Positions 17,544 through 26,617 of a stretch of DNA of 64,000 nucleotides are shown here, one piece after another; the first letter of the stretch is position 1; every line of letters begins with the position of its first letter. The DNA is from Leeuwenhoekiella palythoae (GTDB lineage: Bacteria > Bacteroidota > Bacteroidia > Flavobacteriales > Flavobacteriaceae). The translations under genes and the position numbers were made by a program. Below the pieces are notes generated by a model. That model was not told the DNA's origin and ran no database searches. It saw only the letters and a program-made list of their open reading frames with translations. The stretch spans positions 283,814 through 347,813 of the forward strand of contig NZ_FQXT01000005.1 in NCBI RefSeq assembly GCF_900130045.1. The letters run 5' to 3'.

Positions 17544-19070
17544 ATGAGCACTCCGATAAAGGCAAAAGCCGCGCTGATTTCCGTTTTTAGTAAAGAAGGC
17601 CTTGAGCCGTTGATTAAAAAGTTTGATGAATTAGGTATAACCCTTTATTCTACGGGGGGTACAGAGAAATTCATTAAAGATCTTGGCGTACCGGTTGTAC
17701 CTGTTGAAGATGTGACTTCTTATCCTTCAATTTTAGGTGGAAGAGTAAAAACCCTTCACCCTAAAGTTTTTGGTGGAATTTTAAACCGTCAAGACAATGA
17801 GAGCGATGTTGCTGAAATGAAAGAATACGACATTCCGCAACTTGACATTGTGATCGTTGACTTGTATCCTTTTGAAAAAACGGTTGCCTCAGGAGCTTCA
17901 GAACAAGATATTGTTGAAAAAATTGATATTGGCGGTATTTCGTTGATTCGTGCCGCCGCAAAGAACTTTAAAGACACGCTGTGTGTTTCTTCGGTTGATG
18001 ATTATGAAGAGGTTTTAGAGCTTATCAGCGCCAATGAAGGAACGACCACGCTAGCTGACCGTAAGCGTTTTGCCGCAAAAGCATTCAATGTTTCATCGCA
18101 TTATGACACTGCTATTTTCAATTACTTTAATGAAGAAGAAGTAGTTTACAAGGCCAGCTACACACAAGGCAAGTCTTTACGCTACGGAGAAAACCCACAT
18201 CAAAAAGGAACCTTCTTTGGTGATTTTGATGCGATGTTTGACCAACTTCACGGTAAAGAATTATCATACAACAACCTGCTTGACGTAGATGCTGCGGTTA
18301 ATTTAATGGCAGAATTTCAAAATGAAGCGCCCACTTTTGCAATCTTAAAGCACAATAATGCCTGTGGCCTTGCCCAGCGCGACACATTACACCAAGCGTA
18401 TGTAGACGCCCTAGCCGGAGATCCGGTTTCTGCTTTTGGTGGAATTTTAATCGCTAATAAAGAAATTGATAAAGCTACTGCTGAAGAAATTCACAAATTA
18501 TTTTGTGAGGTAGTTATCGCTCCTAGCTATTCTGAAGAAGCACTTGAAATTTTGAAAGGAAAGAAAAATCGTGTTCTTTTAATTCAAAAACCTATCGCGC
18601 TTCCTAACGATCAAGTGCGCAGTTGTTTAAATGGTATTTTAGTTCAGGATAAAGATGCAAAAACAGATAGTCTTGAAGATCTTTCTACCGTCACAAACAA
18701 TAAACCTACAGAACAAGAGTTAAGTGATTTAATCTTTGCTTCTAAGATCTGTAAGCATACCAAATCAAATACGATTGTGTTTGCAAAAGGTAAACAACTT
18801 TGCGCAAGCGGCACCGGTCAAACTTCACGTGTTGACGCGTTACGTCAAGCTGTGGATAAAGCGGTTTCTTTTGGTTTTGACCTTAAAGGCGCAGTGATGG
18901 CCAGTGATGCATTTTTCCCGTTTCCGGATTGTGTTGAACTCGCAGACAAAGCCGGAATCACAGCGGTAATTCAACCGGGTGGCTCTATAAAAGATCAGCT
19001 GAGCATTGATTATTGCAACGAAAATGAACTGGCCATGGTTATGACCGGAACCAGACATTTTAAACATTAA
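17544..19070 (+). CDS. purH: bifunctional AICAR formyltransferase / IMP cyclohydrolase
   Basis: A protein of 508 residues catalysing the last two steps of IMP synthesis. The N-terminal MGS-like cyclohydrolase domain has ALISVFSKEGLEPL, YSTGGTEKFI and LGGRVKTLHPKVFGGIL. The C-terminal AICAR transformylase domain has LRYGENPHQKGTF, LKHNNACGLA and the ending ELAMVMTGTRHFKH. Length is normal. It is followed 70 bp later by mreB on the same strand; they may or may not share a transcript. Confidence 0.98.
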   Translation: MSTPIKAKAALISVFSKEGLEPLIKKFDELGITLYSTGGTEKFIKDLGVPVVPVEDVTSYPSILGGRVKTLHPKVFGGILNRQDNESDVAEMKEYDIPQLDIVIVDLYPFEKTVASGASEQDIVEKIDIGGISLIRAAAKNFKDTLCVSSVDDYEEVLELISANEGTTTLADRKRFAAKAFNVSSHYDTAIFNYFNEEEVVYKASYTQGKSLRYGENPHQKGTFFGDFDAMFDQLHGKELSYNNLLDVDAAVNLMAEFQNEAPTFAILKHNNACGLAQRDTLHQAYVDALAGDPVSAFGGILIANKEIDKATAEEIHKLFCEVVIAPSYSEEALEILKGKKNRVLLIQKPIALPNDQVRSCLNGILVQDKDAKTDSLEDLSTVTNNKPTEQELSDLIFASKICKHTKSNTIVFAKGKQLCASGTGQTSRVDALRQAVDKAVSFGFDLKGAVMASDAFFPFPDCVELADKAGITAVIQPGGSIKDQLSIDYCNENELAMVMTGTRHFKH

Positions 19071-19140
19071 AAAATCATATTTTTTAACTACATTTAAGAT
19101 TTAACCTTTAGCATACTCACCCTAATTTCCAACAGCGCAT

Positions 19141-20169
19141 ATGGGCTTTTTTGATTTTCTTACCGAAGAAATAGCGATAGATCTTGGTACCGCAAACACC
19201 CTTATTATTCACAATGACAAAGTTGTGGTTGACAGTCCGTCTATTGTAGCCCGTGACCGCATGAGCAATAAGATCATTGCTGCCGGTAAAGACGCTGCGA
19301 TGATGCAAGGTAAAACGCACGAAAACATCAAAACCATTCGCCCGCTCAAAGACGGTGTAATTGCTGATTTTGATGCCAGTGAGCAAATGATGAGTATGTT
19401 CATCAAAGAGATTCCGGCGCTTAAGAAACGTATGTTTGCTCCTGCGCTTAGAATGGTGGTATGTATTCCGTCAGGAATCACAGAGGTTGAGATGCGTGCG
19501 GTAAAAGAAAGTGCTGAGCGTGTTAACGGCAAAGAGGTTTACCTGATTCACGAGCCTATGGCTGCGGCTATTGGTATTGGCGTTGACATTATGCAGCCTA
19601 AAGGAAATATGATTGTAGATATAGGTGGTGGAACGACTGAAATCGCGGTGATCGCTTTAGGTGGAATTGTTTGTGACAAATCGGTTAAAATTGCGGGTGA
19701 TGTCTTCACCAATGATATCATTTATTATATGCGTACCCAACACAACTTGTATGTTGGAGAGCGCAGTGCGGAAAAAATAAAAATTCAAATAGGAGCAGCT
19801 ACCGAAGATTTAGAGGTTCCGCCAGAAGATATGAGTGTTCAAGGACGCGATTTGCTTACAGGGAAACCAAAACAGGTTCAAATCTCATTTAGAGAGATCG
19901 CTAAAGCTTTAGATAAATCTATCTTACGTATTGAAGACGCCGTGATGGAAACGCTTTCTCAAACTCCTCCAGAACTTGCTGCAGATATTTACAACACCGG
20001 GATTTACCTTGCCGGTGGTGGTAGTATGCTGCGCGGACTAGATAAGCGTTTGTCTCAAAAAACCGACTTACCGGTGTACATTGCTGAAGATCCTTTGCGC
20101 GCTGTGGTGCGTGGTACCGGGATCACGCTTAAAAACCTAAACAAGTTTAAAAGCGTACTCATCAAATAA
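19141..20169 (+). CDS. mreB: rod shape-determining protein MreB
   Basis: A protein of 342 residues, the bacterial actin that guides side-wall synthesis. Actin-fold motifs are IAIDLGTANTLI (phosphate 1), MIVDIGGGTTEIAVI (phosphate 2) and YLAGGGSMLRGLD (adenosine). An N-terminal MGFFDFLTE helix can act as a membrane anchor. It is first of five cell-shape genes that run to 24682 with tiny gaps or overlaps, implying one operon and a rod-shaped cell. Confidence 0.98.
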   Translation: MGFFDFLTEEIAIDLGTANTLIIHNDKVVVDSPSIVARDRMSNKIIAAGKDAAMMQGKTHENIKTIRPLKDGVIADFDASEQMMSMFIKEIPALKKRMFAPALRMVVCIPSGITEVEMRAVKESAERVNGKEVYLIHEPMAAAIGIGVDIMQPKGNMIVDIGGGTTEIAVIALGGIVCDKSVKIAGDVFTNDIIYYMRTQHNLYVGERSAEKIKIQIGAATEDLEVPPEDMSVQGRDLLTGKPKQVQISFREIAKALDKSILRIEDAVMETLSQTPPELAADIYNTGIYLAGGGSMLRGLDKRLSQKTDLPVYIAEDPLRAVVRGTGITLKNLNKFKSVLIK

Positions 20170-20183
20170 TAGCATCGTGATTC

Positions 20184-21008
20184 ATGCAGCAAATCGTCAA
20201 TTTTTTCATAAAGTACAGAAACTTTCTGCTCTATGCCTTTTTGCTGTTTATTTCGCTGGTTTTTACGATTCAGTCGCACTCGTATCATCGTAGCAAGTTT
20301 GTAAATTCAGCTAACTTTTTAAGCGGTGGGATTTACAGCAGTCTTGATAACATTACAGAGTACTTCGATCTAAAAGTGCACAATGCGCAGCTTGTTGAAG
20401 AAAACAACAGGTTACGCACCCGATTGCTCAACACGCGAGACAGCATTTCGCAAAAAATAGACACGGCTACTTTTCATAAGCGCTTCCGGTTTACCACCGC
20501 TAAAACCATTAATAACAACTATACGTTTAAGGACAATTTTCTCACGCTACGTGCCGGGACTAAAGACGGCCTGAAGCAAGATTTAGGCGTGATCACCAGC
20601 AAAGGAATTGTAGGTATCGTAGATCGCGCTTCGGCCAATTATGCCACTGTGATAAGCATTCTTAATAGCAATTCTCAGATCAATGCCAAGCTGAAGAAAA
20701 GTAATCACTTTGGTATTTTAGTATGGCGCGGCGGGGATCCTAATATCGTAGATCTTATCGATGTACAGTCTAAAGCCCCGGTTCAAAAAGGCGACACCAT
20801 TGTTACCGGCGGAAAGTCAACCATCTTTCCGGAAGGTATTGGCATAGGTACTATCAAGTCTTTTGAGCTTGATCCTAGCGAAAACTTTTACAGTATTAAA
20901 GTTGAACTTTTTAATGACATGACAAACATTGGTTATGTGTATGTCATTGAAAATCTTGACAGAACCGAAATACAAACTCTAGAACAACAAACAGCAGATG
21001 AACAATAG
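20184..21008 (+). CDS. mreC: rod shape-determining protein MreC
   Basis: A protein of 274 residues with one N-terminal transmembrane helix (about 13-30), a coiled coil (about 60-90, VHNAQLVEENNRLRTRLL) and a periplasmic beta domain (about 110-260) with GTKDGLKQDLGVITSKGIVGIV and ending VYVIENL. It bridges MreB/MreD to PBP2 and RodA. It starts 14 bp after mreB and overlaps mreD by 11 bases. Confidence 0.95.
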   Translation: MQQIVNFFIKYRNFLLYAFLLFISLVFTIQSHSYHRSKFVNSANFLSGGIYSSLDNITEYFDLKVHNAQLVEENNRLRTRLLNTRDSISQKIDTATFHKRFRFTTAKTINNNYTFKDNFLTLRAGTKDGLKQDLGVITSKGIVGIVDRASANYATVISILNSNSQINAKLKKSNHFGILVWRGGDPNIVDLIDVQSKAPVQKGDTIVTGGKSTIFPEGIGIGTIKSFELDPSENFYSIKVELFNDMTNIGYVYVIENLDRTEIQTLEQQTADEQ

Positions 21009-21504
21009 TGTCACGCAAAACATACTGCGGTTTGTATTTCTTGTTCTGGTTCAAATCGCAATTTTTAACAACATCAATTTTTTAGGGTATATCAATCCGT
21101 ATCCCTACGTGTTGTTTATTATTTTATTCCCCATAGGAGATAACAAAGCCTTATTGTTGGCACTGAGCTTTTTATTAGGGATCAGCATTGATATGTTTTG
21201 CAACAGCGGCGGAATGCACGCTGCCAGTTGTGTGACCATAGCCTATTTAAGACCTTGGATCTTACAATCGATTTTTGGCCTTGCCTACGAATATAACGCA
21301 GTAAAAGTGGTTAAAGCGGCTTTTGGCCAACGCTTACTGTATACCACGATCTTAGTGTTCTCACATCATTTGCTATTATTTTTCCTCGAAAGTTTTAACT
21401 TTTCAGACATAATCTATATACTTAAAAAGACGTTGTTCAGTGGGGCCTTTACTGTGCTTCTTTGTATCATTCTAATAACCCTTTTTAGCGTTAAGCGTAG
21501 ATGA
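20998..21504 (+). CDS. mreD: rod shape-determining protein MreD
   Basis: A polytopic inner-membrane protein of 168 residues with about five helices. IFNNINFLGYINPYPYVLFIILFP and the following ALLLALSFLLGISIDMF resemble Bacteroidota MreD. It overlaps mreC by 11 and mrdA by 4 bases (ATGA), so translation is likely coupled. Confidence 0.92.
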   Translation: MNNSVTQNILRFVFLVLVQIAIFNNINFLGYINPYPYVLFIILFPIGDNKALLLALSFLLGISIDMFCNSGGMHAASCVTIAYLRPWILQSIFGLAYEYNAVKVVKAAFGQRLLYTTILVFSHHLLLFFLESFNFSDIIYILKKTLFSGAFTVLLCIILITLFSVKRR

Positions 21505-23417
21505 GAAAAATTCTGCTTTTTTCTATTGTTTTAATTTCCGGAATCCTATTAACAGGAAGGCTCTTTTATCTTCAGATTTTAGATACTTCCTATGCCAGTT
21601 TATCGGTAAACAATGCGATCAAGCGAATTTATGATTACCCGCAACGCGGCCACATCTATGATCGCAACGGTTCGCTATTAGTCAGCAACCAACCTTCGTA
21701 TGATGTTATGGTTATTCCTCGAGAAGTAAAACCCTTTGACACTACCGAGTTTTGTGGCTTATTAAAAATGACTAAAGAAGCATTGGTCAAGCGATTAGAC
21801 AAAGCCCGTGTGTATTCTCCCAGACTTCCGTCTATTGTGATTCCGCAGCTTACAAAATCGGAGTACGCCTATTTGCAAGAAAAAATGCGTAAGTATGAAG
21901 GTTTTTACATTCAAAAACGCTCGTTGCGTGATTATCAGGTAGATTATGGTGCAAACTTTTTAGGCTATATCGCCGAAGTAAATCGTGCTGATATTGAAGA
22001 TAACCCGTACTATCAATCAGGTGACTTAAAAGGGCGTACAGGTGTTGAACGCCAATACGAAGAAATTTTACGCGGAGTAAAAGGAGTTAAATACATTCAG
22101 AAAGATCGTTTTAATCGTGATATTGGCGCTTATAAAAACGGAAGCCTCGATACCATTCCCAAGCCCGGAAAAGACCTGACACTTACCATTGATGCTGAGC
22201 TGCAAAAGTATGGCGAAGAACTAATGGTAAATAAGCGCGGCGGAATTGTCGCCATTGAACCTTCAACAGGTGAAATTCTTGCCTTAGTAAGCGCACCTAA
22301 TTTTGATCCTGCCCTGCTTGTGGGTAGAGAGCGTTCTCGCAACTTTACCAATTTGTATTACGATTCTATTGCAAAACCACTTTTCGACCGCGGTTTACAA
22401 GCACAATACCCTCCGGGATCTCCATTCAAAACCCTGAATGCACTTATTGCTTTACAGGAAGATGTGGTAGACCCTCAAGAAAGTTTTGCCTGCCATATGG
22501 GCTATTATTATGGCTCCAGAGGAAGAAAATTAGGCTGTCACAGCCACCCAAGTCCGTTGAGTATGGTGCCAGGAATCGCAAACTCGTGCAATGCCTATTT
22601 TGCCAATGTGTACCGCCGCGTGATCGAGAAGTATGACACTCCACAGGAAGGTATGGACGTTTGGCACAATCATCTGGCAAGTTTTGGCCTCGGGCAATAT
22701 ATGGGAACCGATTTACCTACGGGCCGTCCCGGTTATATTCCTGATAGCGATTACTACAACAGAGCCTATGAATATCCTAAATACAAATGGTTTAGTACTG
22801 CTACGATCTCAAATTCTATCGGGCAGGGTGAAGTGAGTCTCACGCCTATTCAACTTGCAAATGTGACCGCCACCATTGCAAATAGAGGTTGGTTTTATAC
22901 GCCGCATATAGTAAAAGATATTGAAGGCGAACACGACGCTATTCCTGAAAAATACCGCACTAAGAATTATACGACCATCGATGCTAAAAACTACGAACCT
23001 GTGGTTGAAGGAATGTCTGGCGCATATAATTACGGTACAGCGGCTGGCGTACAGATCCCTGGAATTGAGATTTGTGGAAAAACAGGAACTGCTGAAAACT
23101 ATACCAAAATAGACGGTAAACGTCAGCAGCTTACGGATCATTCGATTTTTGTAGCTTTTGCTCCTAAAGACAATCCTAAAATTGCTATTGCTGTTTTTGT
23201 TGAAAATGGGTATTGGGGTGGTCGCTACGGCGGAAAGATTGCCAGTCTAATGATCGAAAAGCATATAAAAGGTGAGATTACCCGTACCGATCTTGAAGAC
23301 TGGATCTTAACGCACAGTCTCGAAGAAGAATACGCAAAACCCTTAAGCGGAAAGCCATTCCCAATTAATGATGGTAAAAAAATAAGTGGTAAAATCGAAG
23401 AAAAGCTCAAAAGTTAA
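21501..23417 (+). CDS. mrdA: penicillin-binding protein 2 (elongasome transpeptidase)
   Basis: A protein of 638 residues, a class B PBP that cross-links peptidoglycan in the elongasome. It has an N-terminal anchor helix (about 3-22), a dimerisation domain with RGHIYDRNGSLLVSNQPSYD, then the transpeptidase domain. Active-site motifs are SxxK in PPGSPFKTLNAL, SxN in IANSCNAYFANV and KTG in CGKTGTAENY. The SPFK form of the first motif replaces the more common STFK. It overlaps both mreD (4 bases) and rodA (1 base). Confidence 0.96.
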   Translation: MRKILLFSIVLISGILLTGRLFYLQILDTSYASLSVNNAIKRIYDYPQRGHIYDRNGSLLVSNQPSYDVMVIPREVKPFDTTEFCGLLKMTKEALVKRLDKARVYSPRLPSIVIPQLTKSEYAYLQEKMRKYEGFYIQKRSLRDYQVDYGANFLGYIAEVNRADIEDNPYYQSGDLKGRTGVERQYEEILRGVKGVKYIQKDRFNRDIGAYKNGSLDTIPKPGKDLTLTIDAELQKYGEELMVNKRGGIVAIEPSTGEILALVSAPNFDPALLVGRERSRNFTNLYYDSIAKPLFDRGLQAQYPPGSPFKTLNALIALQEDVVDPQESFACHMGYYYGSRGRKLGCHSHPSPLSMVPGIANSCNAYFANVYRRVIEKYDTPQEGMDVWHNHLASFGLGQYMGTDLPTGRPGYIPDSDYYNRAYEYPKYKWFSTATISNSIGQGEVSLTPIQLANVTATIANRGWFYTPHIVKDIEGEHDAIPEKYRTKNYTTIDAKNYEPVVEGMSGAYNYGTAAGVQIPGIEICGKTGTAENYTKIDGKRQQLTDHSIFVAFAPKDNPKIAIAVFVENGYWGGRYGGKIASLMIEKHIKGEITRTDLEDWILTHSLEEEYAKPLSGKPFPINDGKKISGKIEEKLKS

Positions 23418-24682
23418 TGCGCAGTACAGCACGCAACGCACGCAATAATTTTGACTGGCTTCTTATAGTGATCTATCTAGCGCTGGTAGGTATTGGCTGG
23501 GTAAATATCTATTCTGCTTCTATTGATCCTTCAGGAGTTTCCAACTTTTTTGACCTCAGCAATCTGTATACAAAGCAGCTGCTCTTTATAGCTTTGAGTT
23601 TACTGCTAATTGTGTTCATACTCTCACTGGAAGCCAAATTCTTTGAGCGGTTTGCCAGTGTGATCTACGTCGTTTCGATCGCCTCCTTACTAGGCCTTTT
23701 TGTCTTCGGAAAAAATATAAGTGGTGCAACCAGTTGGTACGCCTTTGGAAGCTTCAGTTTACAACCTAGTGAATTTGCTAAAGCAGCTACTGCCCTAGCC
23801 TTGGCCAAATATCTTAGCGACATTCAGACTGATGTAAAGTCATTCACCCACCAGTTTAGAGCTTTTATCATCATCGCTTTGCCTGCGCTTTGTATTGTAC
23901 CGCAGCCTGACCCCGGAAGCGCACTTGTTTACGCAGCCTTTTTCTTTCCGCTTTATCGCGAAGGACTTTCTGGAATTTATTTAATTACCGGCTCTATTAC
24001 CATCGCGCTGTTTGTTTTAACGCTTGCTTTTGGCCCTGTGTATATCATTGCCGGCATTGTATTGATCGCTATTATTCTGCTCATCAAAAACCGAAAAAAG
24101 CGCTTTGGTAAACGGTATTTTTACATTCTGCCAATAGTATCTATTCTGTTTGTACTTTCGGTGAATTATATTTTTCAGAACGTTTTTGAACAGCGCCACA
24201 GAGACCGTTTTAATGTGGTCTTGGGCAAAGATGTAGATATGAAAAGTATAGGTTATAATACCTATCAATCTGAAATTGCCATCGGCAACGGCGGACTGAC
24301 CGGCAAGGGTTTTTTAAAGGGAACTCAAACTAAAGGAAACTTTGTACCGGAGCAGCATACAGACTATATTTTTAGCACCGTAGGCGAAGAATGGGGGTTT
24401 TTAGGAAGCACGCTGGTAATCCTTCTTTTTGTAGGTTTAATGCTGCGGATCATCATTCTTTCAGAACGACAAAAGAGTCAGTTTAGTCGCATTTATGGTT
24501 ACAGCATCGCCGGAATATTGTTTATACACTTCTTGGTGAACATCGGGATGGTTACCGGAGTTTTCCCTACTGTAGGTATCCCACTGCCGTTTTTTAGCTA
24601 TGGTGGTTCGGGGCTTTGGGGCTTCACCATTTTGCTGTTTATTTTTATTAAACTCGACAGCAATCGGGTTAATGAATGGTAA
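23417..24682 (+). CDS. rodA: peptidoglycan glycosyltransferase RodA
   Basis: A SEDS-family membrane protein of 421 residues with about ten helices that polymerises glycan strands with PBP2. Family blocks are SLQPSEFAKAATALALAKYL, PDPGSALVY, ERHRDRF-like QRHRDRFNVVLG, TDYIFSTVGEEWGFLG and PLPFFSYGGSG. It ends the mre-mrd run. Its stop codon abuts the stop codon of the convergent endonuclease gene with no bases between. Confidence 0.96.
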   Translation: MRSTARNARNNFDWLLIVIYLALVGIGWVNIYSASIDPSGVSNFFDLSNLYTKQLLFIALSLLLIVFILSLEAKFFERFASVIYVVSIASLLGLFVFGKNISGATSWYAFGSFSLQPSEFAKAATALALAKYLSDIQTDVKSFTHQFRAFIIIALPALCIVPQPDPGSALVYAAFFFPLYREGLSGIYLITGSITIALFVLTLAFGPVYIIAGIVLIAIILLIKNRKKRFGKRYFYILPIVSILFVLSVNYIFQNVFEQRHRDRFNVVLGKDVDMKSIGYNTYQSEIAIGNGGLTGKGFLKGTQTKGNFVPEQHTDYIFSTVGEEWGFLGSTLVILLFVGLMLRIIILSERQKSQFSRIYGYSIAGILFIHFLVNIGMVTGVFPTVGIPLPFFSYGGSGLWGFTILLFIFIKLDSNRVNEW

Positions 24683-25492
24683 TTAAAACACCCAGCGATC
24701 CACGGGTTTTTCAGCTTCTATTTTGTGTTCTACGGAATCTTCCAACTGCGGAAAAAAGTCAATTCCGGTTGCATTTTCTACCTCATCTACAGAGACCACA
24801 AACTGCTGAAGCGGTGCGTCACTTTCGCGGTGCGGAATTAAAAAAGCCAAACAAGAGTAGCCTGAATCATTTTTCCGAAGGACGATCTTGTAAAAAGCAC
24901 TAGGAACGACCACGTTCTCGGTTCCTATCGTACCCAAACCGTTAGTTGTTAATCCGCCAGTTATTACCGTTATCTTATTGTACCGCGAAGCCCAATCTCT
25001 AACTTGATTTTCAAGGCGATTCCAGATTCCCGCGTTGAACGCATTCAGTTGCGGACTAATATTACTGGTTAAAAAAGTTTCATTATACGCCTGCGTGCTA
25101 AAGCTTCGGTCACCAGCAGGACATAGATGTCCGCGGTCATAACCGCTGTTTTTATAATTACGCCAGTCCGCCGCTCCCGTTTCCACAGCATTATCTACCA
25201 TAAAATACGGTCTACTCAAACTCTTGCTGTTCTGCAGTTGGGATTTTTCTAACGTGTAAGCCACCCAAGAGGCCTGCTCTGCCGCTTCGTTGTATGACAA
25301 GCTGTAGTACTGATGATGCACCAGCGTTTCTGGCGCAGCTTCCGGAAGTAAAAAGCTTAATGCCGTTGACTTGATTTCCGCACCGGTGTCTACATGTCGC
25401 TCTTTTTGCTTTTGATCTAAATGCTGATTTACAAGATAAATGATCGTAATAGCCACCATCATCAATAGCGGGTAAGTGTATTTTCTTCGCAT
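24683..25492 (-). CDS. DNA/RNA non-specific endonuclease, membrane-anchored or secreted
   Basis: A protein of 269 residues with an N-terminal hydrophobic segment (about 6-21) and then a beta-beta-alpha metal nuclease domain of the NucA/NucB (Serratia nuclease) family. The catalytic motif is YDRGHLCPAGDR, with the general-base His, and the metal Asn lies in SNISPQLNAFNAGIW. It probably degrades nucleic acids in the periplasm or outside, for nutrient use or defence. It lies 3 bp after the OppC-like gene, suggesting a shared transcript. No immunity-like gene is seen, which argues against a toxin role. Confidence 0.9.
   Translation of the reverse strand: MRRKYTYPLLMMVAITIIYLVNQHLDQKQKERHVDTGAEIKSTALSFLLPEAAPETLVHHQYYSLSYNEAAEQASWVAYTLEKSQLQNSKSLSRPYFMVDNAVETGAADWRNYKNSGYDRGHLCPAGDRSFSTQAYNETFLTSNISPQLNAFNAGIWNRLENQVRDWASRYNKITVITGGLTTNGLGTIGTENVVVPSAFYKIVLRKNDSGYSCLAFLIPHRESDAPLQQFVVSVDEVENATGIDFFPQLEDSVEHKIEAEKPVDRWVF
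24685..24711 (+). terminator. weak candidate terminator for rodA inside the antisense endonuclease gene
   Basis: AAAACACCC (24686-24694) can pair imperfectly with GGGTTTTT (24704-24711), with one C-T mismatch and a 9-base loop, and the right arm runs into T residues. It lies wholly within the 3' end of the convergent endonuclease gene. It would be a poor terminator and may not act. Confidence 0.3.
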
Positions 25493-25495
25493 AAA

Positions 25496-26614
25496 TTATT
25501 TTACTCCTTTTACATCCAAAGCATCGCGTAAGGCATTACCCATAAGCATAAATGCCATCACTAAACTCATAATCGCCAGACCGGGAATAATTGCTAAGTA
25601 GGCTTTCCCTAAAATAATATAAGAATAGTGATCTTTGATCATCGCTCCCCAACTTGGAATGGGCGGTTGTGCACCAATCCCTAAAAAGCTGAGTCCGCTT
25701 TCTATAAGTATTGCGCTGGCAAAATTTGCGGCGCTGATCACGATTACCGGTGCCAAAATATTAGGGATAATATGTTTAAACAAAATGCGCATATTTCCAT
25801 AACCAAGAGCTCGAGCGGCGGTGACATACTGTGCTTCCTTAACGCTCAGAACCTGCCCTCTGACTACACGCGCTACTTCTACCCACATCGTAAGCCCTAC
25901 AGCTATAAAAACCTGCCAGAAACCCTTTCCTAAGGCTAAAGTAATGGCAATTACTAGCAGCAATGTAGGAATAGACCAAGTAACATTGATAATCCACATA
26001 ATGAATGCGTCTATTTTGCCACCGTAATAACCAGCAATTGCTCCTAAGACCACACCGATCAACAGTGAGATCAAAACGGCAACAAAACCAATACTGAAAG
26101 AAATACGCGTACCTATGAGCATTCTACTCAGCAAATCACGACCGTATTTATCAGTACCCAGAAAAAAAACTTTTTCAGATATAAATTGTTCCTCGAAGTC
26201 TTTCTTAGCAACCTCTGTAATTCCAAAATCTTCTAAAGCAACTGCTTTGGTCAACTCGAGGTCTTCATCTTCAGAATATGGCTTATATTCTACCTCATCC
26301 TCGTGCAAGGTCCAACTCGAGATCGGGATTTCTGTATCGGTATTAACTTCCCCATTTAACAGCGCTCCTATCCAACTTTGCTTTTGATGTTCCGGCCCGG
26401 GAACATTCAGCATTTCAACACGAAATCCGGGCTTTTTAGAATGGATAGCCAAATGCATTTGATTGGCATTGCTCGAGTCGTCTGGTGCGATCAAATATGC
26501 AAATAAGGCGATCAAACCGCAGAGCACGATATATATAAAACTCAAAACGCCCCAGAAATTTCTTTTGAATTTCTGGAGCGCTAAATGAGTTAATGAACTT
26601 GAATGTTCTCCCAT
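25496..26614 (-). CDS. OppC/DppC-like ABC transporter permease with large periplasmic insert
   Basis: A protein of 372 residues. After the N-terminal helix (about 22-43) there is an acidic insert of about 105 residues (45-150), then the standard BPD_transp_1 domain beginning FFLGTDKYGRDLLSRML. The EAA loop region (ALGYGNMRILFKHIIPN) and the SGLSFLGIGAQPP block are present. Normal OppC proteins have only a short loop before LGTDxxGRD. The ATPase, OppB-type partner and binding protein are not nearby. It sits between the tail-specific protease and the endonuclease with 3-bp gaps. Substrate is unknown; peptides are likely by family. Confidence 0.9.
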   Translation of the reverse strand: MGEHSSSLTHLALQKFKRNFWGVLSFIYIVLCGLIALFAYLIAPDDSSNANQMHLAIHSKKPGFRVEMLNVPGPEHQKQSWIGALLNGEVNTDTEIPISSWTLHEDEVEYKPYSEDEDLELTKAVALEDFGITEVAKKDFEEQFISEKVFFLGTDKYGRDLLSRMLIGTRISFSIGFVAVLISLLIGVVLGAIAGYYGGKIDAFIMWIINVTWSIPTLLLVIAITLALGKGFWQVFIAVGLTMWVEVARVVRGQVLSVKEAQYVTAARALGYGNMRILFKHIIPNILAPVIVISAANFASAILIESGLSFLGIGAQPPIPSWGAMIKDHYSYIILGKAYLAIIPGLAIMSLVMAFMLMGNALRDALDVKGVK

Positions 26615-26617
26615 AGG

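Noticed and set aside
24683..26614. Toxin-immunity pair involving the non-specific endonuclease
   Set aside because: The neighbour is a transporter permease; no small immunity-like gene and no toxin delivery domain are visible.
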